Positions 1 to 8,844 are shown, counted from the stretch's first letter. The stretch: 34,451 bases of DNA from an uncultured Clostridia bacterium (GCA_946539105.1 CAMNHG010000003.1:1-34451), one strand, 5' to 3'. Numbers and translations are program-made. Notes: generated by a model not told the origin, from the sequence alone.

Positions 1-487
1 AGGCGAGGTCGGGCAGCGGCTGAGCCTTAAAGTACTCGTCCATATCCTTCATACCCGTTTCCTCGCGCGTACCGTATATTGCGCGCAGGGTATTTTTTCC
101 CTTGATTCCGCTTTCCTTTAACGCGCGCAGACAGTAAAGGTTTACCAGTGCCGCTCCCTTGTCGTCGGCAATTCCCCTGCCGTACAGCCTGCCGTCCTGC
201 TCTGTAAGTGCGAACGGATTTACGCTCCAGTTGTTGCCCGCCGGGACAACGTCGAGGTGCGCGAGCACTCCGCACAGTCTGCCGCCGTCTCCGAGCTGAA
301 CGTGTCCGCTGTGCTCTGATACAAGCTCGCCGTCAAGCCCGAAGTCCTTTGCGCGCGACATTATAAACTCAAGCGCGCTTTTGCACTCCCCGGGCTTTAC
401 TCCGTCTACGGATTCAAGGCTTAACAGCTTGCCCAAATCCTCGAAGAACTCGTCACTGTATTTTAAAATATTCTCGCCGAAAATCAT
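1..487 (-). CDS. M20 family dipeptidase (PepV-like), N-terminal part, cut by window edge
   Basis: This ORF is open to the window edge and absent from the supplied track; I read it directly from the reverse strand. About 162 residues are visible, starting [10 protein letters not shown]. It has the zinc-binding signature of M20 peptidases: the first ligand in AHLDVVPAG, the bridging Asp in GRGIADDKG, and the catalytic Glu pair in [10 protein letters not shown]. The DVVPAG / ADDKG spacing resembles PepV/Sapep dipeptidases, usually about 460 residues, so roughly two thirds is missing. The family hydrolyses dipeptides and some amidated substrates in the cytoplasm. The start ATG overlaps the stop of the upstream YfhO gene (TAATG), so translation is probably coupled. 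The exact substrate cannot be told from this part. Confidence 0.85.
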   Translation of the reverse strand, partial: MIFGENILKYSDEFFEDLGKLLSLESVDGVKPGECKSALEFIMSRAKDFGLDGELVSEHSGHVQLGDGGRLCGVLAHLDVVPAGNNWSVNPFALTEQDGRLYGRGIADDKGAALVNLYCLRALKESGIKGKNTLRAIYGTREETGMKDMDEYFKAQPLPDLA

Positions 488-2976
488 TATTTATCTCTCC
501 AGTTTTCACGAATATTACTTTTTCTTCTGCTTCTTACCCTTTTTACAACCGCGACGGTTATTACCGTCAGCATATAAAGCGCGAACGCCGCCGCCGCGCA
601 AAGGGAAATTTTAATTCCTGTGTCAAGCCCGGGCGTGCGGTACCTGAACACTATGTCACAGCTTGCCTGTGCCGGAACCTTTACAGCCATAAAGCCGTAG
701 TCGGCCCTTACAATCTCTGCCGGTTCGCCGTTAACCTCCGCGGTGAAGCCGTCGCTGTATGGCACTGTAAAGAACATCAGCTTTTCGCCGCCGTTGTTCT
801 CATACTCCGCCTTAAAGCCGTCGCTTGTGTACTCAAATGACGAACAGCAGTCTCTTTTCAGCCTGTCGCACGCCTGTTTAAGCTGAGTAGAGCCGTAGGT
901 GTAATTATCAACACTGCTCTTGAAAACATCGGGATTGTGTCCGTACAGATAGGCGTACTTTTCATCGGTGTAGCCGGTGATGTCTGCGTACTTCTTCATC
1001 TGTTCGCGGCTCAGAATCATCGCGTAAACAAGTGCCTGCGGACGGTCCGTTTCCTTGATTCTCTCAAACTCCTCCTCGGTGATATAACTGTCAAAGCAGT
1101 ATCCCATCGGGATGTAATTATCGTCTGAATAAATATCGAAGTTATTGTTTGTCTTGAGGTATGTCCAGCCGGGCATTTTTGTAATGCCCTTATTGTCTAC
1201 AAAGCTCTTGTCTATGGTGTAGTCGCCGTTGTCGAGGTTGTAGTCAAAATAGTACTTGGTGCTCAAAAACGGTCTGAGCGCGTAGGCTGAAAAATCAGGT
1301 CGTGAAGCTACATCGCGTTTGATTCCGATTTTTTGATAAAACTGCATTATCGACGGCGAAACCGAGCTTTGGAAGCAGTTAATGCTCTGAACCTTCCAAT
1401 ACATTGAGGTGTTGTCTACGCACTTGTAAAAGTCGCTTCGCTCTGTTTCCAAATCATCAATCTCTATATCTCCGCGCGAATTTATTATATCTTTTCTGAT
1501 TGTCGTCGTTGTCGAGCTGCTCAAAACGCCCGTGCCTATAATAAAGAACGAGGTCAAAAGGGCGGCTATTACAACAGCCGCTGTCAGCGAGGTAAAAAGC
1601 TCAAGGCGGTTTTTCTTAAACTTTTTATAAACCAGCGCGAAGCCGAGCAAACACATCATTGCCGCGAGCGCGTAAATCCAAAATCTCACGTTGTCCGCCT
1701 GCACACCGAGGGTCAGCGAATCCTCTCCGCCGGTTTCGCTCTCGACGGTTTTCGGCATAAAGCCTATAAGCAGAGTTGCGCCGAGCGTGATTCCCGACGA
1801 CCAGATAAGCGCGCGCTTCCAGTTTGAACGCCTGTTTTCAACCGCCCTGACTGTCGCCAAAACAAACATCAGCACAAGCATATAATACCATCTTGTGTAG
1901 TAAATTGAGCTGTTTAGCATTTGGAACATACTGTTGAGCACGGGAACCATCGCAAAGAGCACCAAAAGGCAGATCAGCTTTTTTATCCAGTCACGCTTTT
2001 TGAGCTGCAAATACGCGATTACTCCGGTCATTCCGAACAGCGGCAGCCAACCGGCTACGGATGCCCACTTGCAGTTTGACTCCGGCGTAAACGTGGGCAT
2101 AGCCGGCATATCCGCAGGGAAGAAAAACGCCAGGACAGCCAGCCAGTAACGCTGGGGCTTGTCGTGAACAAGCGCGTTCCAGTCCTTTGGGAAGGTGTCA
2201 AGCCTGGGGTTTCCAAAAAGTCCCAGCACCGACGGCAGCAGGATAAACGCCGTGGCGGCGAACCCGATTATGACCTCGAGTGCCAAAAGCAAAAACTCGG
2301 TGATTTTGAACTTATATGTCTTTGTGAGGGTGAGCATAAGGAAGTAAATAATTACAAACAGCACCTGTCCCACAAAGAAGTAGTAGTTAACTACGCACGC
2401 CGCGAACACCGCTGCGGCGAACAGCCCCCTGCGTTTGTCGAACAAAAAGCAGTCGAGAGCCGCCAAAAGCAGCGGAAAAACTATCATCGGCTCGTGAAAG
2501 TGGAAGAAAAACACATTGTAAATCGAAAAGCCCGAAAAGGCGTACAGCAGTCCGCCCAAAACCGCGAACGGCTTGTACCTAACATATCTCTGCAAATACA
2601 GATATGCCGCGCCCGACGCGCAGGCAAATTTAAGAATGAGCAAGGGTCCGATTAGGTTCGGGATAAAGCTGTTGTCAAACGGTATCGTCAGCCAGAAAAA
2701 CGGACTGCCCAAAAGGTAAAAACTGTAGCTCGATATTGTGTCCGAGCCCAGGTCTGTCAGGTGGTTCCAGCCCAGCTCGCCGTTCCTGACAGCGGAGTGG
2801 AGCATTTGATAAAACGGAATTTCCTGAACATTAAAATCTCCGTAGTAATAAAATACCCCTCCCTGATAAACAATAAAAGGTATGAACAGCACTGCAGCCG
2901 CAATCAGGCCCACAAAAAATGTAAGCAAAAAATATTGACCGTTTTTCGGCTTAACGCGCTGTAATCTGTTGCCCAT
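487..2976 (-). CDS. YfhO family multi-pass membrane protein
   Basis: An 829-residue protein with an N-terminal membrane segment (about residues 15-38) followed by [18 protein letters not shown], the acidic loop typical of YfhO proteins and reminiscent of GT-C fold glycosyltransferases. About a dozen hydrophobic segments occupy residues 15-490. A long extracytoplasmic region follows, then a last membrane helix near residue 795 and a basic tail (KRVRSRRKS). YfhO homologues in Bacillus and Listeria are implicated in glycosylating teichoic-type polymers on the outer membrane face; the donor and acceptor here are unknown. The start follows a GGGGAG ribosome site. It is the first gene of a two-gene operon with the M20 peptidase and has its own divergent promoter opposite yfbR. 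Confidence 0.85.
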   Translation of the reverse strand: MGNRLQRVKPKNGQYFLLTFFVGLIAAAVLFIPFIVYQGGVFYYYGDFNVQEIPFYQMLHSAVRNGELGWNHLTDLGSDTISSYSFYLLGSPFFWLTIPFDNSFIPNLIGPLLILKFACASGAAYLYLQRYVRYKPFAVLGGLLYAFSGFSIYNVFFFHFHEPMIVFPLLLAALDCFLFDKRRGLFAAAVFAACVVNYYFFVGQVLFVIIYFLMLTLTKTYKFKITEFLLLALEVIIGFAATAFILLPSVLGLFGNPRLDTFPKDWNALVHDKPQRYWLAVLAFFFPADMPAMPTFTPESNCKWASVAGWLPLFGMTGVIAYLQLKKRDWIKKLICLLVLFAMVPVLNSMFQMLNSSIYYTRWYYMLVLMFVLATVRAVENRRSNWKRALIWSSGITLGATLLIGFMPKTVESETGGEDSLTLGVQADNVRFWIYALAAMMCLLGFALVYKKFKKNRLELFTSLTAAVVIAALLTSFFIIGTGVLSSSTTTTIRKDIINSRGDIEIDDLETERSDFYKCVDNTSMYWKVQSINCFQSSVSPSIMQFYQKIGIKRDVASRPDFSAYALRPFLSTKYYFDYNLDNGDYTIDKSFVDNKGITKMPGWTYLKTNNNFDIYSDDNYIPMGYCFDSYITEEEFERIKETDRPQALVYAMILSREQMKKYADITGYTDEKYAYLYGHNPDVFKSSVDNYTYGSTQLKQACDRLKRDCCSSFEYTSDGFKAEYENNGGEKLMFFTVPYSDGFTAEVNGEPAEIVRADYGFMAVKVPAQASCDIVFRYRTPGLDTGIKISLCAAAAFALYMLTVITVAVVKRVRSRRKSNIRENWRDK

Positions 2977-3000
2977 TTAAGATTCTCCCCGTAAATATCT

Positions 3001-3028
3001 TTGACATTTATCTTAAAAACAGTATAAT
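3001..3028 (+). promoter_or_regulatory. Promoter for yfbR
   Basis: TTGACA (3001-3006) and TATAAT (3023-3028) are separated by 16 bp, a consensus vegetative promoter. The predicted leader to the yfbR start is about 75 nt. Confidence 0.65.
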
Positions 3029-3045
3029 AAGTATAGTATCAATAT

Positions 3046-3074
3046 ATTATAACACATACTGAATATTTTTGCAC
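3046..3074 (-). promoter_or_regulatory. Promoter for the yfhO-peptidase operon
   Basis: On the minus strand an extended -10 (TGTTATAAT, hexamer 3051-3046) has a weak -35 (GTGCAA, 3074-3069) at 17 bp. It lies within a few bases of the start point predicted for the opposite promoter, so the two genes are divergently transcribed from overlapping DNA. Confidence 0.5.
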
Positions 3075-3110
3075 TATTTTTGATAAAAATTTTTGTTTGG
3101 AGATTTTATT

Positions 3111-3698
3111 ATGACATCTTCCCATTTTTACGCTATGCTCTCGCGAATGAAGTACATCAACCGCTGGGGGCTGATGAACAACACAAGGCTTGAAAACATC
3201 AGCGAGCACAGCCAGCAGGTGGCTATTCTCACCCACTGTCTGGTGCTTATTCACAACAAACGCTTCGGCGGAGAGCTGGACGCCCAGCGCGCGGCTTTGC
3301 TGGCGGTTTTTCACGACAGCACCGAGATTATCACCGGAGATATGCCCACGCCGATAAAGTATCAAAATCCCGAGATTATCGACGCCTACAAGCAGATTGA
3401 GGAAAAGGCGGCGGACAGGCTTATATCGCTTTTGCCCGAGGATTTCAGGGAGGATTACAGCCAAATTCTGAAGCAAAACGGCGAACAGGACGAACAGCTG
3501 CGCGTGTTTGTAAAGGCTGCCGACAGGTACTCGGCACTGATTAAGTGCATAGAGGAGATGCGCATGGGCAACGATGAATTTAAAATGGCAAGGGACACCA
3601 TCAGAAAATCAATAGACGATATGAAGCTGCCCGAGGCGGAGGTTTTTGACCGCGAATTTTTGCCCTCGTTCTATCTCGCGCTCGACGAGCTTAATTAA
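3111..3698 (+). CDS. yfbR: 5'-deoxynucleotidase, YfbR family HD phosphohydrolase
   Basis: The 195-residue protein aligns by eye along its whole length with E. coli YfbR (SHFYAMLSRMKYINRW, ENISEHSQQVA, ALLAVFHDSTEI.TGDMPTPIKY, C-terminal PSFYLALDEL). The HD-domain metal ligands are visible as the His in SEHSQQ and the HD pair in FHDS, with a distal Asp in VKAADRYSA. The family removes phosphate from deoxyribonucleoside 5'-monophosphates in the cytoplasm and so trims dNMP pools. I choose ATG 3111 over the track's TTG 3093 because GGAG at 3099-3102 is well placed for it and homologues start at this point. It appears to be a single-gene unit with its own promoter. Confidence 0.93.
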   Translation: MTSSHFYAMLSRMKYINRWGLMNNTRLENISEHSQQVAILTHCLVLIHNKRFGGELDAQRAALLAVFHDSTEIITGDMPTPIKYQNPEIIDAYKQIEEKAADRLISLLPEDFREDYSQILKQNGEQDEQLRVFVKAADRYSALIKCIEEMRMGNDEFKMARDTIRKSIDDMKLPEAEVFDREFLPSFYLALDELN

Positions 3699-3801
3699 CG
3701 CTGTAAAATTGACGCCGATATTCACATAAATATCACAAATTTGATTATCTGCATCAAAAAAGCACGGTTTTCGGCGGCAAATTTCGTCACCCGGTATCAT
3801 T

Positions 3802-3845
3802 ATAATTCTAATTGAGAATTATCTATTGGAATTATGTGGTATAAT
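3802..3845 (+). promoter_or_regulatory. Extended -10 promoter and inverted repeat upstream of LCP gene
   Basis: TGGTATAAT (3837-3845) is an extended -10 element. An 8-bp perfect inverted repeat, ATAATTCT (3802-3809) and AGAATTAT (3815-3822), sits across the expected -35 area, where a repressor could block polymerase. No regulator is assigned. Confidence 0.4.
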
Positions 3846-3906
3846 ATTAAATGTCTATTTGTATGATTTTGTATTATAGCGTTCCTAATTACACAGGAGG
3901 ATTAAT

Positions 3907-5064
3907 ATGGCGAAATCTAACGGCCACTATGTTGACATAAGCTCAAACACCCAGGTGTTTAAGCTGTACAACAAAAAAGGCAGAGTATTAAGAGTATTAT
4001 GTCTTGTTTTTTCTATACTGTTTTTGCTGGGCGGAGGCGCGATGGTTTATTACTACGCACTGCTCAACTCGATGAACTTTGAAGATTTTACAGCTCCCAA
4101 AAGCGATAAATCCGATTCGCAGTCAACCACGCTTTCTGCAGAGATGATGGGCGACGGAACCCAGCTTACAATCGGCGACGGACAGCTGCTTCAGGACAGC
4201 AAGGTGCTCAACGTTATGCTCTTCGGCGAGGATAACAGCGACGGTGACGAACACGGCAGAACCGACACAATGATTATGATGTCGATTGACAACTGGCACA
4301 AAAAACTGAAGCTGACGTCGTTCCAGCGCGACACCTATGTTTATATTCCCGGCTACGGTCAGAATAAAATCAACGCCGCTTACACCTACGGCGGACCCAA
4401 GCTGACTATCGAAACGATTGAGGCAAACTTCGGTATTAAAATCGACCGTTACGCGGTTGTTGACTTTGACAGCTTTATCGAGATTATCGACACCCTCGGC
4501 GGTATTGATATGGAAGTAACCCAGGACGAAATTGACTACATCAACTATCAGTTGTACAAAAACGAGCAGGTTGACACGCCCAAGACTATCACAGCCGCCC
4601 CGGGTATGGTTCACCTCAACGGTCAGGAGGCACTTTGGTACGCGCGTAACCGCGGTCTTTCCACCAACGAGGACGGCAACGAAATCGGTATTGACGGAGA
4701 CGACTGGGACAGAACCTCGCGTCAGAGAAAGCTGCTTGAAAAAATGTTCAACGACCTCAAGGGCGCGGATCTGACTAAGATTGTTTCAATCGTAAGCTCT
4801 GTAGGTCCCATGGTTACAACAAACCTTAAGAAGGACGAGATTACCGCTCTGGTTTCTCACGCTCCCACTTACCTGACCTACACTGTTGAGCAGAGCTACG
4901 TTCCCACCGAGGGACTTTGGTACTACGAAAACAACACCCCGGCAGGCTCGGTTATCGCGATTGCAGATATGAACAAACAGCGTTTGGAATTTGCCAAGTT
5001 CATTTATGAGGACAGGCTTTCGGGCGGCGGTTCTTCTTCGAGCTCGTCAAGCTCGGCAAACTAA
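3907..5064 (+). CDS. LytR-CpsA-Psr (LCP) family cell-envelope ligase
   Basis: A 385-residue protein with a short cytoplasmic N-terminus, one membrane helix at about residues 28-53, and an extracellular LCP domain at about 98-290. Recognisable LCP features are the LFGEDNSD strand with its acidic residues, GRTDTMIMMS, the Arg-Asp of SFQRDTYVYI, NKINAAYTYGG, and the late Arg of LWYARNR followed by DWDRTSRQRKLL. LCP enzymes transfer undecaprenyl-linked polymers such as teichoic acid or capsule onto peptidoglycan or protein. The C-terminus ends in GGGSSSSSSSSAN, a flexible low-complexity tail. Start supported by AGGAGG at 3896-3901. It is monocistronic, with its own promoter and a strong terminator. 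The polymer handled is unknown; a second LCP gene lies at 6728-7948. Confidence 0.93.
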   Translation: MAKSNGHYVDISSNTQVFKLYNKKGRVLRVLCLVFSILFLLGGGAMVYYYALLNSMNFEDFTAPKSDKSDSQSTTLSAEMMGDGTQLTIGDGQLLQDSKVLNVMLFGEDNSDGDEHGRTDTMIMMSIDNWHKKLKLTSFQRDTYVYIPGYGQNKINAAYTYGGPKLTIETIEANFGIKIDRYAVVDFDSFIEIIDTLGGIDMEVTQDEIDYINYQLYKNEQVDTPKTITAAPGMVHLNGQEALWYARNRGLSTNEDGNEIGIDGDDWDRTSRQRKLLEKMFNDLKGADLTKIVSIVSSVGPMVTTNLKKDEITALVSHAPTYLTYTVEQSYVPTEGLWYYENNTPAGSVIAIADMNKQRLEFAKFIYEDRLSGGGSSSSSSSSAN

Positions 5065-5075
5065 ATAAAAGATTA

Positions 5076-5113
5076 ACCGGTTCACCGCCTTGGCGATGAA
5101 CCGGTATTTTTTC
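5076..5113 (+). terminator. Rho-independent terminator after LCP gene
   Basis: Stem ACCGGTTCA (5076-5084) pairs with TGAACCGGT (5097-5105), followed by a T tract. The vWA gene on the opposite strand ends 20 bases further on. Confidence 0.85.
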
Positions 5114-5132
5114 TATACAGGTCAAGCGTTAT

Positions 5133-5783
5133 TTACCTGCTGTTGTAGTCGTCGTTGATTTTTTTGCTCCAGCACGGCGCAACGCTTTGACCTCCGCGGA
5201 ACTTTGCCACAGTCTCGCTGACCGCCTCAAACACAACTCCCGTACCCTGTGAGTCGGCGTTGTAGTTAACGGCTCTGTCGGAACCGATTCCGTAGGTGTT
5301 CGCGGTCTCTATCGCGTCAATATTCGCGCCGATAAACAGGAACTCCCAGCCCTCTTCCTTTTTTCTCTCAATCATCTTTTTGATGTCGCGGCTGTTGTAC
5401 CTTCTGCTGGCGTTTTCGAGGCCGTCGGTGGTGATTACGAACATTGTGTGCTCGGGCACGTCCTCAGGTCTTGCGTATCTGTGAATATTGCTTATATGCT
5501 TTACCGCTCCGCCGATAGCGTCGAGCAGTGCCGTGCAGCCGCGCACTGTGTAGTCGTTCTCTGTCATCGGCTTAATCTGCTCAAGCGGAAGCCTGTCGTG
5601 CAGCACTATGCTCTCGTGATCAAACAGAATTGTCGAAACATACGCCTTGCCGTCCTGCTTTTTCTGCTTTTCTATCATCGAGTTAAAGCCGCCGATTGTG
5701 TCCTTTTCCAGTCCGCTCATCGAACCGCTGCGGTCGAGGATAAATACGATTTCAGTGATGTTGTTGTTAACCTTTTTTGTCAT
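5133..5783 (-). CDS. von Willebrand factor A (vWA) domain protein
   Basis: A 216-residue cytoplasmic protein consisting of a single vWA domain. The MIDAS metal site is intact: DRSGSMSG (Asp17, Ser19, Ser21), a Thr in RGCTALLDAIG and the Asp in ITTDGLENAS. There is no signal peptide or membrane segment, so it is not a surface adhesin; such small intracellular vWA proteins mediate metal-dependent protein contacts. I start at ATG 5783 because GGAGGT (5796-5791) precedes it, whereas the track's TTG start would lie inside that ribosome site. It diverges from the helix-turn-helix gene at 5919 across about 135 bases holding a palindrome. I recall this vWA plus HTH pairing as common in Clostridia, but the function is unknown to me. 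Confidence 0.85.
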   Translation of the reverse strand: MTKKVNNNITEIVFILDRSGSMSGLEKDTIGGFNSMIEKQKKQDGKAYVSTILFDHESIVLHDRLPLEQIKPMTENDYTVRGCTALLDAIGGAVKHISNIHRYARPEDVPEHTMFVITTDGLENASRRYNSRDIKKMIERKKEEGWEFLFIGANIDAIETANTYGIGSDRAVNYNADSQGTGVVFEAVSETVAKFRGGQSVAPCWSKKINDDYNSR

Positions 5784-5852
5784 AATAATTACCTCCAAAA
5801 AGTTTATTTGTCCTTTGACAATTATATAATAAACTTTTCGAGGGCGTATTTG

Positions 5853-5869
5853 GTCGCTTTAAAAGCGAC
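5853..5869. promoter_or_regulatory. Palindromic candidate operator between divergent vWA and HTH genes
   Basis: GTCGCTTT (5853-5860) and AAAGCGAC (5862-5869) form a perfect 8-bp inverted repeat around one base. It sits directly against the -35 of the HTH gene promoter and 27 bp upstream of a TATAAT on the minus strand (5826-5821) facing the vWA gene. This is where a shared operator would be expected. Binding by the neighbouring HTH protein is inference. Confidence 0.5.
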
Positions 5870-5870
5870 A

Positions 5871-5899
5871 TTTACAAATATATTTTTACATGCTATAAT
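5871..5899 (+). promoter_or_regulatory. Promoter of the HTH gene
   Basis: TTTACA (5871-5876), 17-bp spacer, extended -10 TGCTATAAT (hexamer 5894-5899). The predicted start is about 5906, leaving a leader of roughly a dozen bases before the ATG at 5919. Confidence 0.65.
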
Positions 5900-5918
5900 T
5901 ACTGCGAAGGGTGATAAT

Positions 5919-6557
5919 ATGTTTTTTAAGCCAAAGCGAAAAAACCTAAATTCAGAGCTTTTAATAGAGCTGACGCAATATATTGACAGTAATTTTGAGG
6001 ACGCCTCCGAATTATACGAAAGTGCCGGGGACACCGCTAAGCTGCCTGTTATTCACGCTGTACCGCAGCCGCCGAAGGCTTCAAAAGGTAAAGCGTTCCG
6101 CGCGGAAAAGAACAGCCCTGCCGCGTCCGCTCCCTACTTTCCCGCTCCCGCAATAAACGCGTCGAATGAAGCTCGTCCCGCTCCAAGCTACGGAAGCAGC
6201 CTTAACGATATGCTTAACTCGCTTGACGAGAGCTTTTCGGAAATGCTCCTCAGAAAAATTGACGAACTCCGAATGACCGACGCGCAGTGCTACAAAAAAG
6301 CCGGAATCGACCGCAAGCTGTTCTCAAAAATCCGCACCAATCCGCAGTACAAACCGTCAAAGCAGACCGCCGCGGCGTTTGCTGTAGCTCTTGAGCTGGA
6401 TATTGACGAGACAAAGGAGCTGCTTAAGAAGGCAGGCTACGCGCTGTCGCACAGCAGTAAATTTGATATTATTATAGAGTTCTTTATTCTAAAACAGAAT
6501 TATAACCGTTTTGAGATAAACGAGGCTCTGTACGAATTTGATCAGGTTTTGATATAA
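5919..6557 (+). CDS. Helix-turn-helix protein paired with vWA gene
   Basis: A 212-residue protein. The track opens the frame at 5448, but the real start is ATG 5919, after AAGGGTG and just behind a good promoter. Residues 1-45 form a short acidic region, 45-100 a Pro/Ala/Ser-rich linker, and 100-212 a conserved domain beginning SFSEMLLRKIDE. The segment CYKKAGIDRKLFSKIRTN is a helix-turn-helix of XRE type; KPSKQTAAAFAVALELD and DETKELLKKAGYALS continue the XRE pattern, and the C-terminus ends EINEALYEFDQVLI. It probably binds DNA, and the palindrome just upstream makes autoregulation plausible. No partner beyond the divergent vWA gene is visible. Confidence 0.75.
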   Translation: MFFKPKRKNLNSELLIELTQYIDSNFEDASELYESAGDTAKLPVIHAVPQPPKASKGKAFRAEKNSPAASAPYFPAPAINASNEARPAPSYGSSLNDMLNSLDESFSEMLLRKIDELRMTDAQCYKKAGIDRKLFSKIRTNPQYKPSKQTAAAFAVALELDIDETKELLKKAGYALSHSSKFDIIIEFFILKQNYNRFEINEALYEFDQVLI

Positions 6558-6595
6558 CTAAATGACAAAAACAGAAAAATCCGCTTATATAAAAC

Positions 6596-6678
6596 GTAGG
6601 GTTCGGTCTTGACCGAACCGTGGTTAAACATCATAAGCTTGTTTATAGTCCACGGGTCGGTCAAGACACGACCCCTAC
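6596..6678. repeat. REP/MITE-like palindromic element between convergent genes
   Basis: An 83-bp element with imperfect terminal inverted repeats of 28-29 bases: GTAGGGTTCGGTCTTGACCG at the left, and the reverse complement GTAGGGGTCGTGTCTTGACC at the right. The left arm alone forms a perfect 9-bp hairpin (GGTTCGGTC/GACCGAACC). A T-rich run (TTTTTTT) follows on the plus strand. It fills the space between two convergent genes and may also stop transcription. No transposase is present. Confidence 0.65.
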
Positions 6679-6727
6679 AATTTTTTTATTATATTGTTTT
6701 GGTTGCTAACTATTGAGCAACCAATTT

Positions 6728-7948
6728 TTACATTTTTTCATAGTATATGCCGAGGAACTGCTCGTAAAATTCCTTTTCGCTTATATTATACTCCGCCTTG
6801 TTGTCGCTGTTGAGCGATGCTTTACCGGGTACGGTTTTAATCTCTACCTTAAGTGAGCCGTGAAGCGCGATATCCTGCGCGAGGTACATAACCTTTGCCG
6901 CGTTAAAATTTGTGCACGAATACGGAGCACTCTCGTTAAACAAGTCCAGAGCGTAAGAGGGGTTTTCCTTTACCGCGGTCATAACCTTGCTCATAAACGC
7001 CTGAGCGTACACCTGATGTCGCTTGTTTCTCAGCAAGCTCGCGTCGGCTCTGTCCTTTACTCTGGCTTTGATAAACCTTCTCGCGTCGTTTCCCTGAAGA
7101 TGGTAAGACTGACCTGCCGTGAACTTTTCAATAGTCTCGGGCGACACAACGTCAACTCCGCCGATAGCGTCGTTAATCGGGGCTATACCCTCAAGGTCAA
7201 GCGAGTAGAATGTGCTGACGGGTATATTATAGAAAATTCTTTTTGCCGAAGCCATTGTGTTGTTGCAGCTTGTTTCCTTGCCGTCGCCGTAAGCGTAGGA
7301 AAGACAGATTTGCTGCCTCTGCATTCCCGTGTAATATCCGCTTGCGGAATAAACAGCCACATCGGTCATTGTATCACGCGGAATATTTGTCATAGTCAGC
7401 TTACGGTTCTTCAAATCGAGTGCCATCATCACTATAACGTCCGCCTGACCGCCTGTTCCCTGAACGGTTAAATCGTCGAGATTCTCCTTATCGACACCGA
7501 TAAATATAAAGTTGGTGACGTTTTCGTTATATTTATATGTTACGCCATTGTAGACAATATACTGACCGCCCTCCTGAACTATGGCTTCAATTCCGTCGGG
7601 AGATGAAATCTGTATATCATCGGTGAGCAGGTCGCTTTTGCCCTTGAATATCAAAAACACGGCGGTTCCGACTGTCAACAGCACAAGTGCCAAAAGCGTA
7701 CAGGCGACTGCCAGCAGAACCTTTTTCCATGTTTTCATTTTACGTTTTTTCCGGTGAGATTTATGGCGCGTTTTGCCGGATTTTGTTTTCTTCTTTTTGA
7801 CAGGGTGCATATACACATAGTCGCGGTAGTCGTCGCGGACGGTTTTTTCATCCTTTTTAACCTCGTCCTTTTCTCCGCCGAACGCTATAAAATCCGTATT
7901 GCCGCTGTTCTCATCCATTTGTAAACCGTGGTTATCCGGTTGGCTCAT
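6728..7948 (-). CDS. LytR-CpsA-Psr (LCP) family protein, second copy
   Basis: A 406-residue protein with a long, charged cytoplasmic N-terminus. Residues 50-72 are very basic (KKKKTKSGKTRHKSHRKKRK); a single membrane helix follows at about 76-100, then an extracellular LCP domain from about 145. LCP features include FIFIGVDKENLDD, GGQADVIVMMALD, the Arg-Asp of TNIPRDTMTDV, FYSLDLEGIAPINDAIGGV, and the later Arg residues of ARRFIKAR and RADASLLRNKRH. The substrate Arg/Asp set looks complete. The start ATG lies 17 bases inside the sortase gene, so the two are translationally coupled. An LCP enzyme made together with a sortase suggests polymer attachment and protein anchoring are co-ordinated at the wall, which is inference from position. 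Confidence 0.9.
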   Translation of the reverse strand: MSQPDNHGLQMDENSGNTDFIAFGGEKDEVKKDEKTVRDDYRDYVYMHPVKKKKTKSGKTRHKSHRKKRKMKTWKKVLLAVACTLLALVLLTVGTAVFLIFKGKSDLLTDDIQISSPDGIEAIVQEGGQYIVYNGVTYKYNENVTNFIFIGVDKENLDDLTVQGTGGQADVIVMMALDLKNRKLTMTNIPRDTMTDVAVYSASGYYTGMQRQQICLSYAYGDGKETSCNNTMASAKRIFYNIPVSTFYSLDLEGIAPINDAIGGVDVVSPETIEKFTAGQSYHLQGNDARRFIKARVKDRADASLLRNKRHQVYAQAFMSKVMTAVKENPSYALDLFNESAPYSCTNFNAAKVMYLAQDIALHGSLKVEIKTVPGKASLNSDNKAEYNISEKEFYEQFLGIYYEKM

Positions 7949-8756
7949 CTTTTACCAGTACCCCCTGTACCAAATAACGTCCGTCTCCGCCGCCGTTAAG
8001 GCAGGTGCTCAGGACAAGCATTTTGTCATTTTTGGTAAGTTGAATATCTTTTCTTACATTGCTCGAAACCGACCTCGGGTTAAGCGCGTCCTGCTGCCAC
8101 TGGGTATAGACCGCGTCATCCAAAAAGTTAAACGAGTTCATAATGTGCCTGTCGTCGTAGACAAAGGCGGATACAACCTCATAGGTCAGCTTGCGGTTTT
8201 CGGTGTATATATACATATACTTATTTTCTTCAAAAAACTGCGGATCCGAAAAATTATGCAGAGTCGCAAACATTGAGCCGTCGAGCATATTGTGACCGTA
8301 AAGCACGGTTACGCGGTCTGAGTAATCCTTTTTGTTACACGACTGGGAATATATCGTTCCCGGAAAGCTGTAGCCCTTGTAAATATCGTGGTCAAGGTAA
8401 AAATTATCGTCGGCGTCGCTTTGGGCAACGGGATAATTTACATTGGTATTCGGAATATAAATCCACGAGTAAATATCGGGATTCTGCGCATTAAGCTCGC
8501 TCAGATTCACGGGATTTTCGGCGAGCTTAGCAGTTGTTGCATCCGGACTGCTCTCCGAGCCGCTGTTCTGAGTTGCCTGCTGAGAGGAATCGGTTTGAGC
8601 TATATTCGAAGCGTATGAGCTTGCGATTTTGCTGTTTTGGTCATTTGCCGCCGCGCTGTTAACAATCCTGAATATAATAAATCCTGCGGCTCCGGCAAAT
8701 ATGAGCGCGAGTATAATAACAATAGCGATAATCGCATTATTTTTTCTTTTTTTCAC
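7932..8756 (-). CDS. srtB: Class B sortase
   Basis: A 274-residue protein with a basic start and an N-terminal membrane helix (about residues 8-32), a Ser/Ala/Gln-rich stalk to about 78, and a sortase domain at 80-270. Catalytic residues are visible as His155 in LYGHNM, Cys252 in LSTCLN and Arg260 in DGRYLVQG. The early motif YSWIYIPNTNVNYPVAQ and the helix between strands (DPQFFEENKYMYIY) place it in class B. Start is GTG 8756, preceded by AGAGGTGAG. The adjacent upstream gene encodes a protein with an SPKTG sorting signal. The (S/N)PXTG type is the established recognition motif of Clostridioides difficile SrtB, so that protein is its likely substrate. The LCP gene overlaps its end. Confidence 0.93.
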   Translation of the reverse strand: MKKRKNNAIIAIVIILALIFAGAAGFIIFRIVNSAAANDQNSKIASSYASNIAQTDSSQQATQNSGSESSPDATTAKLAENPVNLSELNAQNPDIYSWIYIPNTNVNYPVAQSDADDNFYLDHDIYKGYSFPGTIYSQSCNKKDYSDRVTVLYGHNMLDGSMFATLHNFSDPQFFEENKYMYIYTENRKLTYEVVSAFVYDDRHIMNSFNFLDDAVYTQWQQDALNPRSVSSNVRKDIQLTKNDKMLVLSTCLNGGGDGRYLVQGVLVKDEPTG

Positions 8757-8794
8757 GCTCTCACCTCTTTACAAATAATAAAATCGAAAGTCAA

Positions 8795-8832
8795 GAAAAA
8801 AAGCCCCTTTTTATCAAAAAGAGGCTTTTTGA
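8795..8832 (-). terminator. Terminator between surface protein gene and sortase
   Basis: On the minus strand, AAAAAGCCTCTTTTT pairs across a short loop with AAAAAGGGGCTTTTT, followed by a T run. It would stop most transcripts from the strong surface-protein promoter, leaving read-through or a weak internal promoter for sortase. Expression of the substrate can thus exceed that of the enzyme. Confidence 0.75.
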
Positions 8833-8844
8833 AACCTTGTTAAA

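Noticed and set aside
2164-2655. 163-aa plus-strand ORF inside the YfhO gene
   Set aside because: It is a shadow of the 829-aa membrane protein: no ribosome site and charged, repetitive composition typical of antisense frames.
4123-4614. 163-aa minus-strand ORF opposite the LCP gene
   Set aside because: Shadow ORF; the plus-strand LCP protein has full domain motifs and its own signals.
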